NCBI GenBank assembly: GCA_964583615.1
Contig: CAZOWM010000019.1
Span: 1 to 64,000, forward strand
Length of the DNA: 64,000 nucleotides
Origin: CAZOWM01 sp964583615
GTDB taxonomy: Bacteria > Spirochaetota > B62-G9 > DRHN01
Direction of reading: 5' to 3'
The notes under the pieces are model-generated. The model was given only the letters and a program-made list of their open reading frames with translations. It searched no databases and had not been told where the DNA came from. This document shows positions 34,528 to 43,606 of this stretch, piece by piece (the first letter of the stretch is position 1; each line of letters opens with the position of its first letter). The translations under genes and the position numbers were made by a program.

Positions 34528-36906
34528 TCATTCTCTGTATGATGCCCATGTCGGAAGCTCCCGTTTTGCAAAAGCCTCCCTTTTGTCCTTTGTATCGAGC
34601 TTCATCCGGAGAAGTTCTCGTCTTACCACGCTCTCTCTGATATCGAACCCTCCGTTCTCCTCATCCCGCAGAAGTTTCGTGATCTTCCCCACGCCGTATT
34701 CCGGGTGTTCACGAACAAGCTTCACAAGCATCTTGATCTGTTCATCCGTCGCATGCGTCATTTCAATCAGTTCCTCTTCGGCTCCCTCGACTTTCAGCCC
34801 CTCATCGCCATACTTTTCCTTCTTTTCCCTTAATTCAAGATACTCCTCGTTCGATGTCCCCGTTTTCTCCAGCGCTTCTTCCAGCGGCACTCCATCCTCG
34901 AGAAGTTGAAAAAGGGTAATTCTATTTGAGTAAACGAGATCCGAAGGGCTCATTTCAAGCTTGAGAACGACGAACGTGATGTCATCGGTTTGGGGATATC
35001 CTTTTGTGAACGCCGATATCTCGTCGTTGAGCTTCATTTTAAAATCTGATGCGGGCAGATGATGATATTTCTTGATGAACTCTATCAATCGTGTTTCCCC
35101 GAACTGCTCGCGCTTTTCATTCATAGCCTCGGTAATACCGTCCGTGTAGATGAAAAGGAGATCGCCTTTTTTCAGCTTGAGTTTTTCACTTATGATTCTT
35201 TTGTTGAATTCCTCAGGATCTCCGAGGTCGATGCCAACAGCGATTCCGCCCGGATTGAGAAAGCTTACGGATTTCACGTCGTCTCTATAGAGAAACATGG
35301 GGTTGTGGCCCGCGCTTGCAAAGTTCACCGATCTTTTTTTTGAATCGAGGATAACGTAGAACATCGTGACGTACATCCCCTTCTTAATGTCTCCCATTGC
35401 CACTTCGTTTATTTTTTCCAATACGAAACTCGCACGTTTGTTTCCCCGGGCTTCGAGACGCATTGAGGTCCTTATCATCGTCATAACCATCGAGCTTCCA
35501 ATTCCTTTTCCTGAGACGTCCGCCACGACAATTCCGATTGAGTTTCTATCAACCTCGAAAAAGTCGTAGTAGTCACCCCCGACCTCAAGTGCGGCCCTGT
35601 ATGCGGCATCGATCTCGAACCCCTTGAGGATCGGAACATCCTTCGGGAGAAGGGCATTCTGGATTTCCTGTGCAAGCTGCAGCTCCCTCCTCAGTCGGGT
35701 CTGATCCGTCAGTTGTCCCTGGGTAATACGCAGATTCCTCATGATTTCATTGAATGCCTCACCGATTCTGCTGACTTCAGGGTTTCTCGATGACAGTCTG
35801 AGTTCCCGTGCCTGTCCTGTCAGACTGATTCTCGATATTTCATCGGCGAGCTTTCTTATGGGGACAATGAAGGTGGAGCCGATGGCGAAAACACCGATAA
35901 TTGTGGTGCTCCAGACAAACATTGCAATAAACGCAACTCTTCTCCGCTGACGCACGACATCGCTCACTTCCTCGAACTTGTCCTCTGGGATGCCAATATG
36001 CACCTCACCGAGTTTTGAGCTGTTGTACCTGACGACACCTGCAAAGTCATTGTACCTTCTTCCGCCCTGCCCCGCATATACAAATATCTGGATAGTATCC
36101 CGCGGATTGAGTGTCCGCACACCTCTCGGAGGTCGGTACTGGCTGAACAGACGTTCTACTTCAGTATGTGCGACTATTGTTCCTTCGATGTCTATGATGA
36201 TAACGTAATCGAGGGGCTCCTCGCTATTTTTTACGGCGGAGACCAGATTCACGAGCGCAAGATCATCGCCTTGCAATATGAGATCTATTGCAGATGAAGC
36301 GACCTGTGCAGTGATCGCCCTGTAGCGTTCGTTGAATTTTTCTCGTATAGCACGCTGCTGTACTTGGTTTCCGAATACCCATACCACAGTAATGAGTGCG
36401 GAAATAAGCCCGATCGCGTAAAGCGCGAATCGAACACGAATCGAAAAGCGTGTCCTGTACTCCCTGCCAATACCCTCTGCAATCCCGGGCGCCAGATACG
36501 CCTTCATGGTAAGGATGTTGTTTGAGTCGAGCCGTCTGTATTCAACCTCATCTATGAGCTTCTTTATCAGCCATATCCCGAGCCCGCCTTTTCTTCGTGT
36601 TTCCACATATTTGTAAAGGTCCGGCTCCAAAACTGCATTCCAGTCAAACTCAACGCCCTGATCTTTGATCCTCAGCTCAACATTGTCCTCGAACTTCTCC
36701 ATCTCAACCTGGAACCCGCCCTTTTTCCCCACGTAGGCATGACGAATGATATTTGAAACCGCTTCATCGACTGCGAGCTTCACCTCACTCAGCTGCTTGT
36801 GGGTCAAGTCCATCTTCCGTCCGTTTTTGACGACGAAATCACGGACCTTGATGAGATTTTTGCTGTCAGCGTCGAGGCTGATTTTTTTCACTTTATTCAT
36901 TTTCAT
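34528..36906 (-). CDS. membrane RsbW-like kinase/HAMP/SpoIIE phosphatase fusion
   Basis: The 792-residue protein combines both halves of a partner-switch. Residues 1-135 form a GHKL anti-sigma-factor kinase (N-box VDEAVSNIIRHAY with Glu48 and Asn52, DQGVEFD and KGGLGIWLI). After a membrane helix (157-179), an extracytoplasmic sensor region (180-326) and a second helix (327-348) come a HAMP segment (349-400) and a SpoIIE-type PP2C phosphatase (about 415-650; Asp445, Asp463, Asp589, Asp642). The end (721-783) is the domain shared with the STAS neighbour. It should phosphorylate and dephosphorylate the STAS protein. Confidence 0.85.
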   Translation of the reverse strand: MKMNKVKKISLDADSKNLIKVRDFVVKNGRKMDLTHKQLSEVKLAVDEAVSNIIRHAYVGKKGGFQVEMEKFEDNVELRIKDQGVEFDWNAVLEPDLYKYVETRRKGGLGIWLIKKLIDEVEYRRLDSNNILTMKAYLAPGIAEGIGREYRTRFSIRVRFALYAIGLISALITVVWVFGNQVQQRAIREKFNERYRAITAQVASSAIDLILQGDDLALVNLVSAVKNSEEPLDYVIIIDIEGTIVAHTEVERLFSQYRPPRGVRTLNPRDTIQIFVYAGQGGRRYNDFAGVVRYNSSKLGEVHIGIPEDKFEEVSDVVRQRRRVAFIAMFVWSTTIIGVFAIGSTFIVPIRKLADEISRISLTGQARELRLSSRNPEVSRIGEAFNEIMRNLRITQGQLTDQTRLRRELQLAQEIQNALLPKDVPILKGFEIDAAYRAALEVGGDYYDFFEVDRNSIGIVVADVSGKGIGSSMVMTMIRTSMRLEARGNKRASFVLEKINEVAMGDIKKGMYVTMFYVILDSKKRSVNFASAGHNPMFLYRDDVKSVSFLNPGGIAVGIDLGDPEEFNKRIISEKLKLKKGDLLFIYTDGITEAMNEKREQFGETRLIEFIKKYHHLPASDFKMKLNDEISAFTKGYPQTDDITFVVLKLEMSPSDLVYSNRITLFQLLEDGVPLEEALEKTGTSNEEYLELREKKEKYGDEGLKVEGAEEELIEMTHATDEQIKMLVKLVREHPEYGVGKITKLLRDEENGGFDIRESVVRRELLRMKLDTKDKREAFAKRELPTWASYRE

Positions 36907-36962
36907 GGCGGAACTACGCTTGAGGAAATCACTTGTTACATTCTATTATCGACCATGCGTAT

Positions 36963-36991
36963 ATTCTATTTGACTCAAAAGAGTATGTAAA
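36963..36991 (-). promoter_or_regulatory. promoter of the kinase/phosphatase gene
   Basis: On the minus strand TTTACA (36991-36986) and TAGAAT (36968-36963) lie 17 bp apart. The expected leader is about 50 nt. No clear Shine-Dalgarno site precedes the ATG at 36906. Confidence 0.6.
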
Positions 36992-37114
36992 GCACTTTTC
37001 ATCTGCACGAGCAGAAGGAAAATCACGTTTTTTTCTTTATATACATAAATATAGCCCATTTTTACCGTTTGACAACAACCGAGAAGAAGCGTTCATCCAC
37101 TTTGAGTGGCGCAC

Positions 37115-38935
37115 TCAGAGATACTGCTCGATTAGTTTCATATTTACCAGTGCAGCTTCGTTCTCCTCATCGATTTCCTGCGCCTTGCGCAGCCATCTCA
37201 AAGATTCTCTGACGTCACCCATTGAGAAGTATGCTGACCCGATGATGGTGTAAAGAATCGATACAGTCTCCTGCTCGAGATCAGAAACATTATACAGGCA
37301 GCTCTGAGCCGTCGACAGCGCGGCGTCGAAATTTCTGATTCTCATGAGCAGAAGACTCAAATTGAGATAGGCTTCATACCTATATGGATAATCCTGAATC
37401 AGTTTGCTGTAGATTCCGGCCCCGGTTTCATGGGAATCGACTCCCGCCAGTATCAATGAAAGTGTGTAATACATCTCGATATCGTCAGTCATCGGCCGCA
37501 TGCTCCGAATGGCCCCTGCCGCCTTCTCGAGGTGCCCGGTACTGAGATAGACACCTGCAATGCCTTCCTTCGCTTCCTGATTTGAAGGTTCAAGAGAGAT
37601 AACCCTGTGATAAAGCTGGAGTGCGTTGTTGTGGTATCCGTTCTCACTGTAGACGCGAGCGATCCGTAATAACCCATCTACACTTATTTGCACTCCGGAG
37701 GAGGCTTTTTCGAGAAGCTGTTTCGCTTCTCGCTGATTTTTCATCCTGAACTTGATTTCCGCCAGACAAAGCGCAGGCACAAGTGCATCTGGGGCCCTCT
37801 CTCTTTCCTTTCGGCACAGTTCTTCCGCCTCCGCGTGCTCCTGGTTGTCAACAAGGAGGTGCACGAGGTTGATGAACACTGCGTCGTCCATACGTGACTG
37901 CAGTGCTCTTCTGTACGCCTCTTCCGCGTTTTTTCCCCTGTTCTGCCTGAGATATATATCGCCGATAATGGACAGGAATGAAGCGTCTTCCTGACTCCCT
38001 TCGAGGGATGAATACAGGTCGAGCGCTGCCTCGTAACGGCCGCTCATGAAAAGAGCGCGCCCGTACAGGGGAAAAAAGTCTTTTGAGAGCCCTGAACCCT
38101 CTATCGACTGCAGCAGGTCTGCGGCCTCTGAATACCGCCCCATCCGTTCCAGCAGCACTGCAAGATTAAACTTCAGCACGGAACTCCAAGGAAAGATCTC
38201 AAGGGATTGACGAAAATGGGATGCCCCTGTGACTGTGTTCTTTTCATGTATCACACCGAGCATCATGTGGGCAAGGCCCCGCATCACTGAACATGTTGAA
38301 GAGCTCCGTGCAATCTCCTTAATGAGAGTCTCGGCTTCCTCAATCCGGTCGAGCCTGAGCAAGGTGCATGCGTGGTTGTAGTCGACTCGTGGGTCGGACT
38401 CAGAATGCTTGCTGAACACGGCAAGCGCTTTTTCATGGTTTCCGGTTGCGTAATAGATATTTCCAAGTAAAAGCGCGTTTGGCAGAAAATCATTGGAAAG
38501 ACGATACGCCTTCTGTGCATACCTGAGCGCCTTTGCAGGGTTTTCTCCGTACTGGCAGGCAAGAGCTCCGTTATAGAGAGCGTAAATGTTCGAATCGTCA
38601 AGTGAGAAGGCCAGATCGAAGAAATCGAGTGCGCCGGAGTAATCGCCTCTCCTATAGGAGATATTTCCCAGGTAAAGGGCTGCCCGACTTTTTATCTGCT
38701 TCTTCTTCGCGTTTTCCAGAGAGTCCCGGAACAGAATTTCTGCCCGGTCAAGCTCCTCGAGTCTGTATGCATTGACGGCTTCGATGAGAGAGGCCGAACG
38801 ATAGACGATCTCTTCTGAAGGCGGGATCTTTTTTTTTGTGCTCAACGTAAAATAAAGCGCAAGTCCGAATATGACGACACAAACAGCGAGAGAAATTTCG
38901 AAGATTCTTTTTTTTTCACCACGCAGTTTCTTCAT
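37115..38935 (-). CDS. membrane-anchored TPR-repeat protein
   Basis: The 606-residue protein starts with a basic N-terminus and a single membrane helix (about 13-30). More than ten TPR repeats follow through the whole rest of the chain, with typical motifs such as ALYLGNISYRRGDYSGALDF. It has no catalytic domain, so it is probably a scaffold for protein complexes on the periplasmic side. It overlaps nusB by 4 bp (ATGA). I do not know its partner. Confidence 0.78.
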   Translation of the reverse strand: MKKLRGEKKRIFEISLAVCVVIFGLALYFTLSTKKKIPPSEEIVYRSASLIEAVNAYRLEELDRAEILFRDSLENAKKKQIKSRAALYLGNISYRRGDYSGALDFFDLAFSLDDSNIYALYNGALACQYGENPAKALRYAQKAYRLSNDFLPNALLLGNIYYATGNHEKALAVFSKHSESDPRVDYNHACTLLRLDRIEEAETLIKEIARSSSTCSVMRGLAHMMLGVIHEKNTVTGASHFRQSLEIFPWSSVLKFNLAVLLERMGRYSEAADLLQSIEGSGLSKDFFPLYGRALFMSGRYEAALDLYSSLEGSQEDASFLSIIGDIYLRQNRGKNAEEAYRRALQSRMDDAVFINLVHLLVDNQEHAEAEELCRKERERAPDALVPALCLAEIKFRMKNQREAKQLLEKASSGVQISVDGLLRIARVYSENGYHNNALQLYHRVISLEPSNQEAKEGIAGVYLSTGHLEKAAGAIRSMRPMTDDIEMYYTLSLILAGVDSHETGAGIYSKLIQDYPYRYEAYLNLSLLLMRIRNFDAALSTAQSCLYNVSDLEQETVSILYTIIGSAYFSMGDVRESLRWLRKAQEIDEENEAALVNMKLIEQYL

Positions 38936-39357
38936 TCCGAAGGCGATCCCTTTTTGATTTTCCCCTTTCTGATTCCGTCCAGCACACCATTGACAAACCT
39001 GTACGAATCGTCTGAGCCGAACTGCTTTGCCAGATCAATCGCCTCGTTTATCACCACTGTATCAGGAACATCGTCCTGAAAATACAGAGAGTATGTAGAA
39101 AAACGCAATATCGCCCTGTCGACAAAAGAAAGTCTGTCGAGGTCCCAGTGCTCGAGCTGCGAAACGATTGCTGAATCGATGATTTTTTGGTACTTCATCG
39201 AGCCTTCGATAAGCTTTATCGCGAAATCCAAAGTCTGACTATCAGCCTCTTTCTCAATCCAGTCAAAACCGAGCACGTCATCCACAGATTTTCCACAGAT
39301 ATCGATCTGATACAGAGCCTGAAGCGCAATGATTCGTGCACTTCTCCGAGATCCCAA
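38932..39357 (-). CDS. nusB: transcription antitermination protein NusB
   Basis: NusB binds boxA RNA with NusE and supports rRNA transcription. The 141-residue helical protein starts MGSRRSARIIALQALYQID and ends KFVNGVLDG-like (here RFVNGVLDGIRK), both typical. It lies between a PpiC foldase gene (3 bp before it) and the TPR gene, all on the minus strand. Confidence 0.92.
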   Translation of the reverse strand: MGSRRSARIIALQALYQIDICGKSVDDVLGFDWIEKEADSQTLDFAIKLIEGSMKYQKIIDSAIVSQLEHWDLDRLSFVDRAILRFSTYSLYFQDDVPDTVVINEAIDLAKQFGSDDSYRFVNGVLDGIRKGKIKKGSPSE

Positions 39358-39360
39358 TGT

Positions 39361-40329
39361 TCACTCCATATCAATCATTATTTTTACTTTCACGGTTTTA
39401 CGCATGGAAACGAGCAGGTTGTCGAGGAGTTCCTTGCCCTTGAGGCGCATGAGGTAGTTTCTGATGGAATCATGGGACTCTTCCAGTGAAAAGTATGTAT
39501 CTTCAATTTTCTCGTCGATTCTCATGAGATAATACCCGTCCTTGAACCGTATCGGCGGCGCAACATCTCCTGTATCGAGAGAGAATATGACATCCACATT
39601 TTCCAAGGAAACAATTCTTTCGAGCTGCGCGCGGGTAAACGACCCGATTGAACCGAGGCTTTCATCCTTGTTCGGAGACTCAGAGTATTCGAGCACGAGA
39701 CCTGTAAAATCTTCCCCTGATCGTGCCCGTTCATACAGATCAAGAACCCGCTGTTTGATATCAACCGCCTCTTTGTATGTGACATCCTCAGGGACGGAAA
39801 TGAATATTTGAGAGAGCTTTACGAGTCCCGGCCGCCTGAAAAAGGCTCCGTTTTCCGGATCGTTATAAAAATCTGCGACCTCCTCGTCGGAAACAAGGTT
39901 CACGCTGTCAGAAGTGAGGTCATTCACCAGCCGGGCCCTGATTATATCGAGCTCGTACGACTCCTTCAACTCTTTGAGGGTAATGTTTTCTCGCTCGAGT
40001 TCATTAAGAAACTCCTCTCTCGTGAGGTTGTTCTGTCGAATGACATCCTCCACAACGGAATCGAGCTCATCGTCGGTAACCGTTATTCCCTTATCCTCCG
40101 CACTCATCCGCACGATCACGTTGTTTACGAGCGCATTCATCACCTCTAATTTATCGGGAGGCTCTTGACCCAGCAAACGGGCGTTTTTCTGTTCACGTTC
40201 ATAGTTCTTGTTGAACTCATGTATTGTGATGATGGAACTCCCCACCTTGCAGGCGATCCCGTCCACAACTGTCGCGTAGAGGGGAATCGTCAATGTCATA
40301 CACAGAAACAACCAAAGTATCTTTCGCAT
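39361..40329 (-). CDS. SurA/PpiC-like peptidyl-prolyl isomerase
   Basis: The 322-residue protein has a signal peptide (about 1-19), a SurA-N-like chaperone domain (about 20-165) beginning VVDGIACKVGSSIITIHEF, and one parvulin domain (about 170-280) with LSQIFISVP, SLGSIGSF and PIRFKDGYYLMRI. It probably folds outer-membrane proteins in the periplasm. The start has AAGGA. It lies upstream of nusB on the same transcript; murI lies after it. Confidence 0.86.
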   Translation of the reverse strand: MRKILWLFLCMTLTIPLYATVVDGIACKVGSSIITIHEFNKNYEREQKNARLLGQEPPDKLEVMNALVNNVIVRMSAEDKGITVTDDELDSVVEDVIRQNNLTREEFLNELERENITLKELKESYELDIIRARLVNDLTSDSVNLVSDEEVADFYNDPENGAFFRRPGLVKLSQIFISVPEDVTYKEAVDIKQRVLDLYERARSGEDFTGLVLEYSESPNKDESLGSIGSFTRAQLERIVSLENVDVIFSLDTGDVAPPIRFKDGYYLMRIDEKIEDTYFSLEESHDSIRNYLMRLKGKELLDNLLVSMRKTVKVKIMIDME

Positions 40330-40393
40330 ATTCTGTGTCCTTCTTCAAATATAATCAGGGTGCTACGACATGCAAAATCTTTTTGCACACACT

Positions 40394-41233
40394 CTATATA
40401 TTGTACACCGCCCGTCCATTCAGATAATGCAGTGAGACACTTTCAAAACGACAGCCTCTTCTGCCGATAATCTTCCCCGCCATGGACCGAAAGTTTTCCG
40501 TCGTGTCGTTGACAAAGACCCGAAGACTCCCCTTTCCGGCTTTCTCTGACAGTATGCTTCTTCGGCGGAGAGTCTCTTTCAACATCACTGCAGTCGTGTG
40601 CGCAGAATCCACGATATTCACGCCTTTGAGTATCTCCTGCACAAGACCACTGATAAGAGGGTAATGTGTGCACCCGAGCACAATCGTATCGACCGATTTG
40701 TGCCGGATGTCTCCCAGATACTCCGAGAGAACGAGTTTCATGACCGGATGTTCGGCCCAGCCCTCCTCAATGAGCGGAACGAGCAGCGGTGTCGCCTTCT
40801 GAAAAACACGCATATCCGGGTTTTTTCTGTGAATCGCCTCAGGATAGGCATTGCTCGCAATCGTTCGTGCCGTGCCGATTACTCCAATTCTTCCGTTGAC
40901 TGATACACAACAGGCCTCACGGGCGCCGGGCTCTATAACACCGACAACGGGAATGGTCATCTCCTTTTCTATCCGCTCTTTTGCGACTGAAGTTGCGGTA
41001 TTACAGGCGATGACCAGCGCCTTGATATTTTGGCGTACAAGAAAGTGAACCGCATATCGTGTAAACTCCAACACCGCTTCCCGCGATTTCGACCCGTAGG
41101 GAAGATGGAGCAGGTCACCAAAATAGACGAGGTTTTCTGAGGGAAGCATACTTCTGATTGCAGCGGCAACTGTGAGGCCGCCGATACCTGAATCGAAAAC
41201 AGCGACTGCGTGATTATTCTGCGTGTTTTTCAT
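40394..41233 (-). CDS. murI: glutamate racemase
   Basis: MurI makes D-glutamate for peptidoglycan. The two catalytic Cys are in VIACNTATS and LGCTHYPLI, and the N-terminal signature is FDSGIGGLTVA. The 279 residues match the family. It is transcribed away from metK and is followed on the minus strand by the PpiC gene. Confidence 0.95.
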   Translation of the reverse strand: MKNTQNNHAVAVFDSGIGGLTVAAAIRSMLPSENLVYFGDLLHLPYGSKSREAVLEFTRYAVHFLVRQNIKALVIACNTATSVAKERIEKEMTIPVVGVIEPGAREACCVSVNGRIGVIGTARTIASNAYPEAIHRKNPDMRVFQKATPLLVPLIEEGWAEHPVMKLVLSEYLGDIRHKSVDTIVLGCTHYPLISGLVQEILKGVNIVDSAHTTAVMLKETLRRRSILSEKAGKGSLRVFVNDTTENFRSMAGKIIGRRGCRFESVSLHYLNGRAVYNI

Positions 41234-41331
41234 GGAACGACCGAAACATAATATCAGCCGTCTTCTCCGGCGTCAAGATAAAATGAGAGTGAACGCATTC
41301 TTAATAGAAACGGAGGCCGACACAAAATTTC

Positions 41332-41361
41332 TTGACAATACGGTATTTATGCGTTTATTTA
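41332..41361 (+). promoter_or_regulatory. promoter of metK
   Basis: A perfect TTGACA (41332-41337) lies 18 bp from TATTTA (41356-41361). The leader to the metK ATG would be about 30 nt, too short for a SAM riboswitch, and none was seen. Confidence 0.6.
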
Positions 41362-41396
41362 AAAAAATTCAACATACCTTCAACAAGGAGTACCTG

Positions 41397-42557
41397 ATGA
41401 ATAAATCACACCATTTATTTACCTCAGAGTCAGTGACTGAGGGACACCCGGATAAGGTCGCTGATCAGATATCAGACGCGATTCTCGATGCGGTACTGGA
41501 AAACGATCCGTACGGAAGGGTGGCGTGTGAGACAATGGTAACGACCGGGCTTGCGTTTGTCGCGGGTGAGATGACAACGGATGCATATGTGGATATTCCG
41601 AAAATCATACGCGGGACGATAAAGGCGATCGGTTACACCGAACCGGAGCTCGCCTTTGACTGGGAAACCTGTGCGGTAATCACGAGCATCGACGAGCAGT
41701 CACCGGACATCGCACAGGGTGTACTCGGAAGCGGCCTTCACAGAGAGAAAGGCGCCGGAGACCAGGGGATGATGTTCGGATATGCGGTAAATCAAACCGA
41801 AGAACTCATGCCGCTTCCCATTATGCTTGCACACAAGATTTTACTCAGAATTTCCGAACTGCGGAAGACAGGAAAAATTTCCTATTTGAAACCGGACGGC
41901 AAATCACAGGTTACTGTAGAGTATAACGAGGGCAAACCGGAGCGGGTAGACACCGTTGTCGTGTCCACGCAGCATTCTGCAGAGGTTGCCTATGACGAGC
42001 TTCGTAACGACATAATCGAAAAGGTGATAAAAAAGGTAATCCCCGCCGACCTTATCTCAGACAGGGGAGTTACGTATCACATCAACCCCACAGGAAGATT
42101 CGTCGTTGGCGGACCACACGGTGATACCGGCCTCACGGGCAGAAAGATAATGGTTGATACATACGGCGGATTCGGGAGTCACGGTGGAGGATGTTTCTCA
42201 GGGAAGGATCCGACAAAAGTTGACAGAAGCGGTGCATATATGGCCCGCTACATTGCAAAAAATATCGTTTCTTCAGGACTCGCCTCAGAGGTGGAAATCC
42301 AGGTCGCATACGCAATCGGAGTTGCAGAGCCCGTATCGGTCAGCGTGGATACCCATGGAACGGGGCAGGTGGAAGATGAGGCAATCATGCGGGCGATCAA
42401 GAAAGTGTTTGACCTCACCCCTCAGGGAATCATTGAAACCCTTGATTTGAGAAAACCGATCTACACCAAAACCGCAGCATATGGGCACTTCGGCAGGGAT
42501 GAGTTCACCTGGGAAAAAACCGACAGGACAAACGATCTCAAACAGGCCGTTAAGTAA
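41397..42557 (+). CDS. metK: S-adenosylmethionine synthetase
   Basis: MetK joins methionine and ATP. From ATG 41397 (AAGGAG six nt upstream) the product is 386 residues and starts SHHLFTSESVTEGHPDKVADQ. It includes GDQGMMFGYA, GRFVVGGPHGDTGLTGRK and GGGCFSGKDPTKVDRSGAYM. A longer frame to 41223 adds 58 residues with no family match and overlaps murI. It is the only plus-strand gene in this part besides its FN3/TPR neighbour. Confidence 0.97.
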   Translation: MNKSHHLFTSESVTEGHPDKVADQISDAILDAVLENDPYGRVACETMVTTGLAFVAGEMTTDAYVDIPKIIRGTIKAIGYTEPELAFDWETCAVITSIDEQSPDIAQGVLGSGLHREKGAGDQGMMFGYAVNQTEELMPLPIMLAHKILLRISELRKTGKISYLKPDGKSQVTVEYNEGKPERVDTVVVSTQHSAEVAYDELRNDIIEKVIKKVIPADLISDRGVTYHINPTGRFVVGGPHGDTGLTGRKIMVDTYGGFGSHGGGCFSGKDPTKVDRSGAYMARYIAKNIVSSGLASEVEIQVAYAIGVAEPVSVSVDTHGTGQVEDEAIMRAIKKVFDLTPQGIIETLDLRKPIYTKTAAYGHFGRDEFTWEKTDRTNDLKQAVK

Positions 42558-42595
42558 ATACAATTTGATCTCACATATGACGATAATAGTATACA

Positions 42596-43606
42596 ATGAG
42601 AATTCCTCTTCAAGGAACAGTGAGACGAGCGCCGGCGCACTGCCTGTTTTTCTTCTTTTTTTTTGTCTGCACGCTCTCAGCGGATGTATCTGATTTTGAT
42701 GAACTCATGTACCCTACTCTCATCAGTGCAACATACCAGATGGGAAAAATTCTCATCGATTTCGAACCTGTTGATGCAGACGGTGTCACCTACAGAATCT
42801 ACCGGTCGAATCAGCAGATGGCCTCGTATGCCGACCTCTCAGCAGGTGAGTGTATAACAGAAATCAGTTCCAATGCTCTTCCATTCCAGGATGAACCCGA
42901 AGGTGATGGGAAGTATTGGTATGCGGTCTCCGTAAAAACGGAAAAGGAGGAGCACTCGAAAATCGTCCCCTATCAGAGCGCCACCGGAAGCCCCGTGGAC
43001 TTTTCTCCCTTTCCGCGTCCTGTCGAAGAGCTTGACATCGCACCAGAATCAGAGCGGAGTGTTCAAATACTCTTTACTCCTCTTCGTCTCGACTACACAT
43101 ACAGACTCTACGTACGAAACGAAGAATTCATCGACACCGCCGGCCTTAAGCCAGTGAAAGACGTGAAAGGAAACAATAGAATTACCCACAGAATCGAGCA
43201 AGACCGCCCGTATTTCTTTCTCATTACGACGATGAATAGATTGGGAGTCGAGAACACGGATATCGTTTCTGGGAAAAACATGAACGAGTCGGCTTTCATC
43301 CTGGTGAAAAAGACACCAAAACCTCTCCCGCAGGGTCCCACTTTACAACAACGAATAGAGCGGACCCTTCAGTTCTCCTTTTACAGGGGCAACTACTCCG
43401 AAGCACTCAGAGTTTTTCAATCTATGCTCAAGGAAGAGCTCACCTCCTCAGAGCGGGGGGCCGTCCACTTTTACATCGGGCAGTGCTTCTTTTACCTTGG
43501 GGAATACGAAAAGGCAATAAAACACTTTATTCTGAGCAAGGAATCTGATACATACAAATCTTCCGCGGCGGTTTGGATGGAACGATGCATCGATCGGATC
43601 GAATAA
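42596..43606 (+). CDS. exported FN3-like/TPR protein
   Basis: The 336-residue protein has a signal peptide with a run of seven Phe (about 10-30), then two beta-rich FN3-like segments (about 40-125 and 145-225; TYRIYRSNQQ and YRLYVRNEE) and a C-terminal TPR region (about 255-335). No enzyme motif was found. ATG 42596 has no ribosome site, while GTG 42620 has AAGGA just before it, so the true start may be there. It is probably an envelope protein of unknown role. Confidence 0.72.
   Translation: MRIPLQGTVRRAPAHCLFFFFFFVCTLSADVSDFDELMYPTLISATYQMGKILIDFEPVDADGVTYRIYRSNQQMASYADLSAGECITEISSNALPFQDEPEGDGKYWYAVSVKTEKEEHSKIVPYQSATGSPVDFSPFPRPVEELDIAPESERSVQILFTPLRLDYTYRLYVRNEEFIDTAGLKPVKDVKGNNRITHRIEQDRPYFFLITTMNRLGVENTDIVSGKNMNESAFILVKKTPKPLPQGPTLQQRIERTLQFSFYRGNYSEALRVFQSMLKEELTSSERGAVHFYIGQCFFYLGEYEKAIKHFILSKESDTYKSSAAVWMERCIDRIE

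Noticed and set aside
41234..41396. Possible SAM riboswitch before metK
   Set aside because: The promoter leaves only about 30 nt of leader, too short for any SAM riboswitch class.
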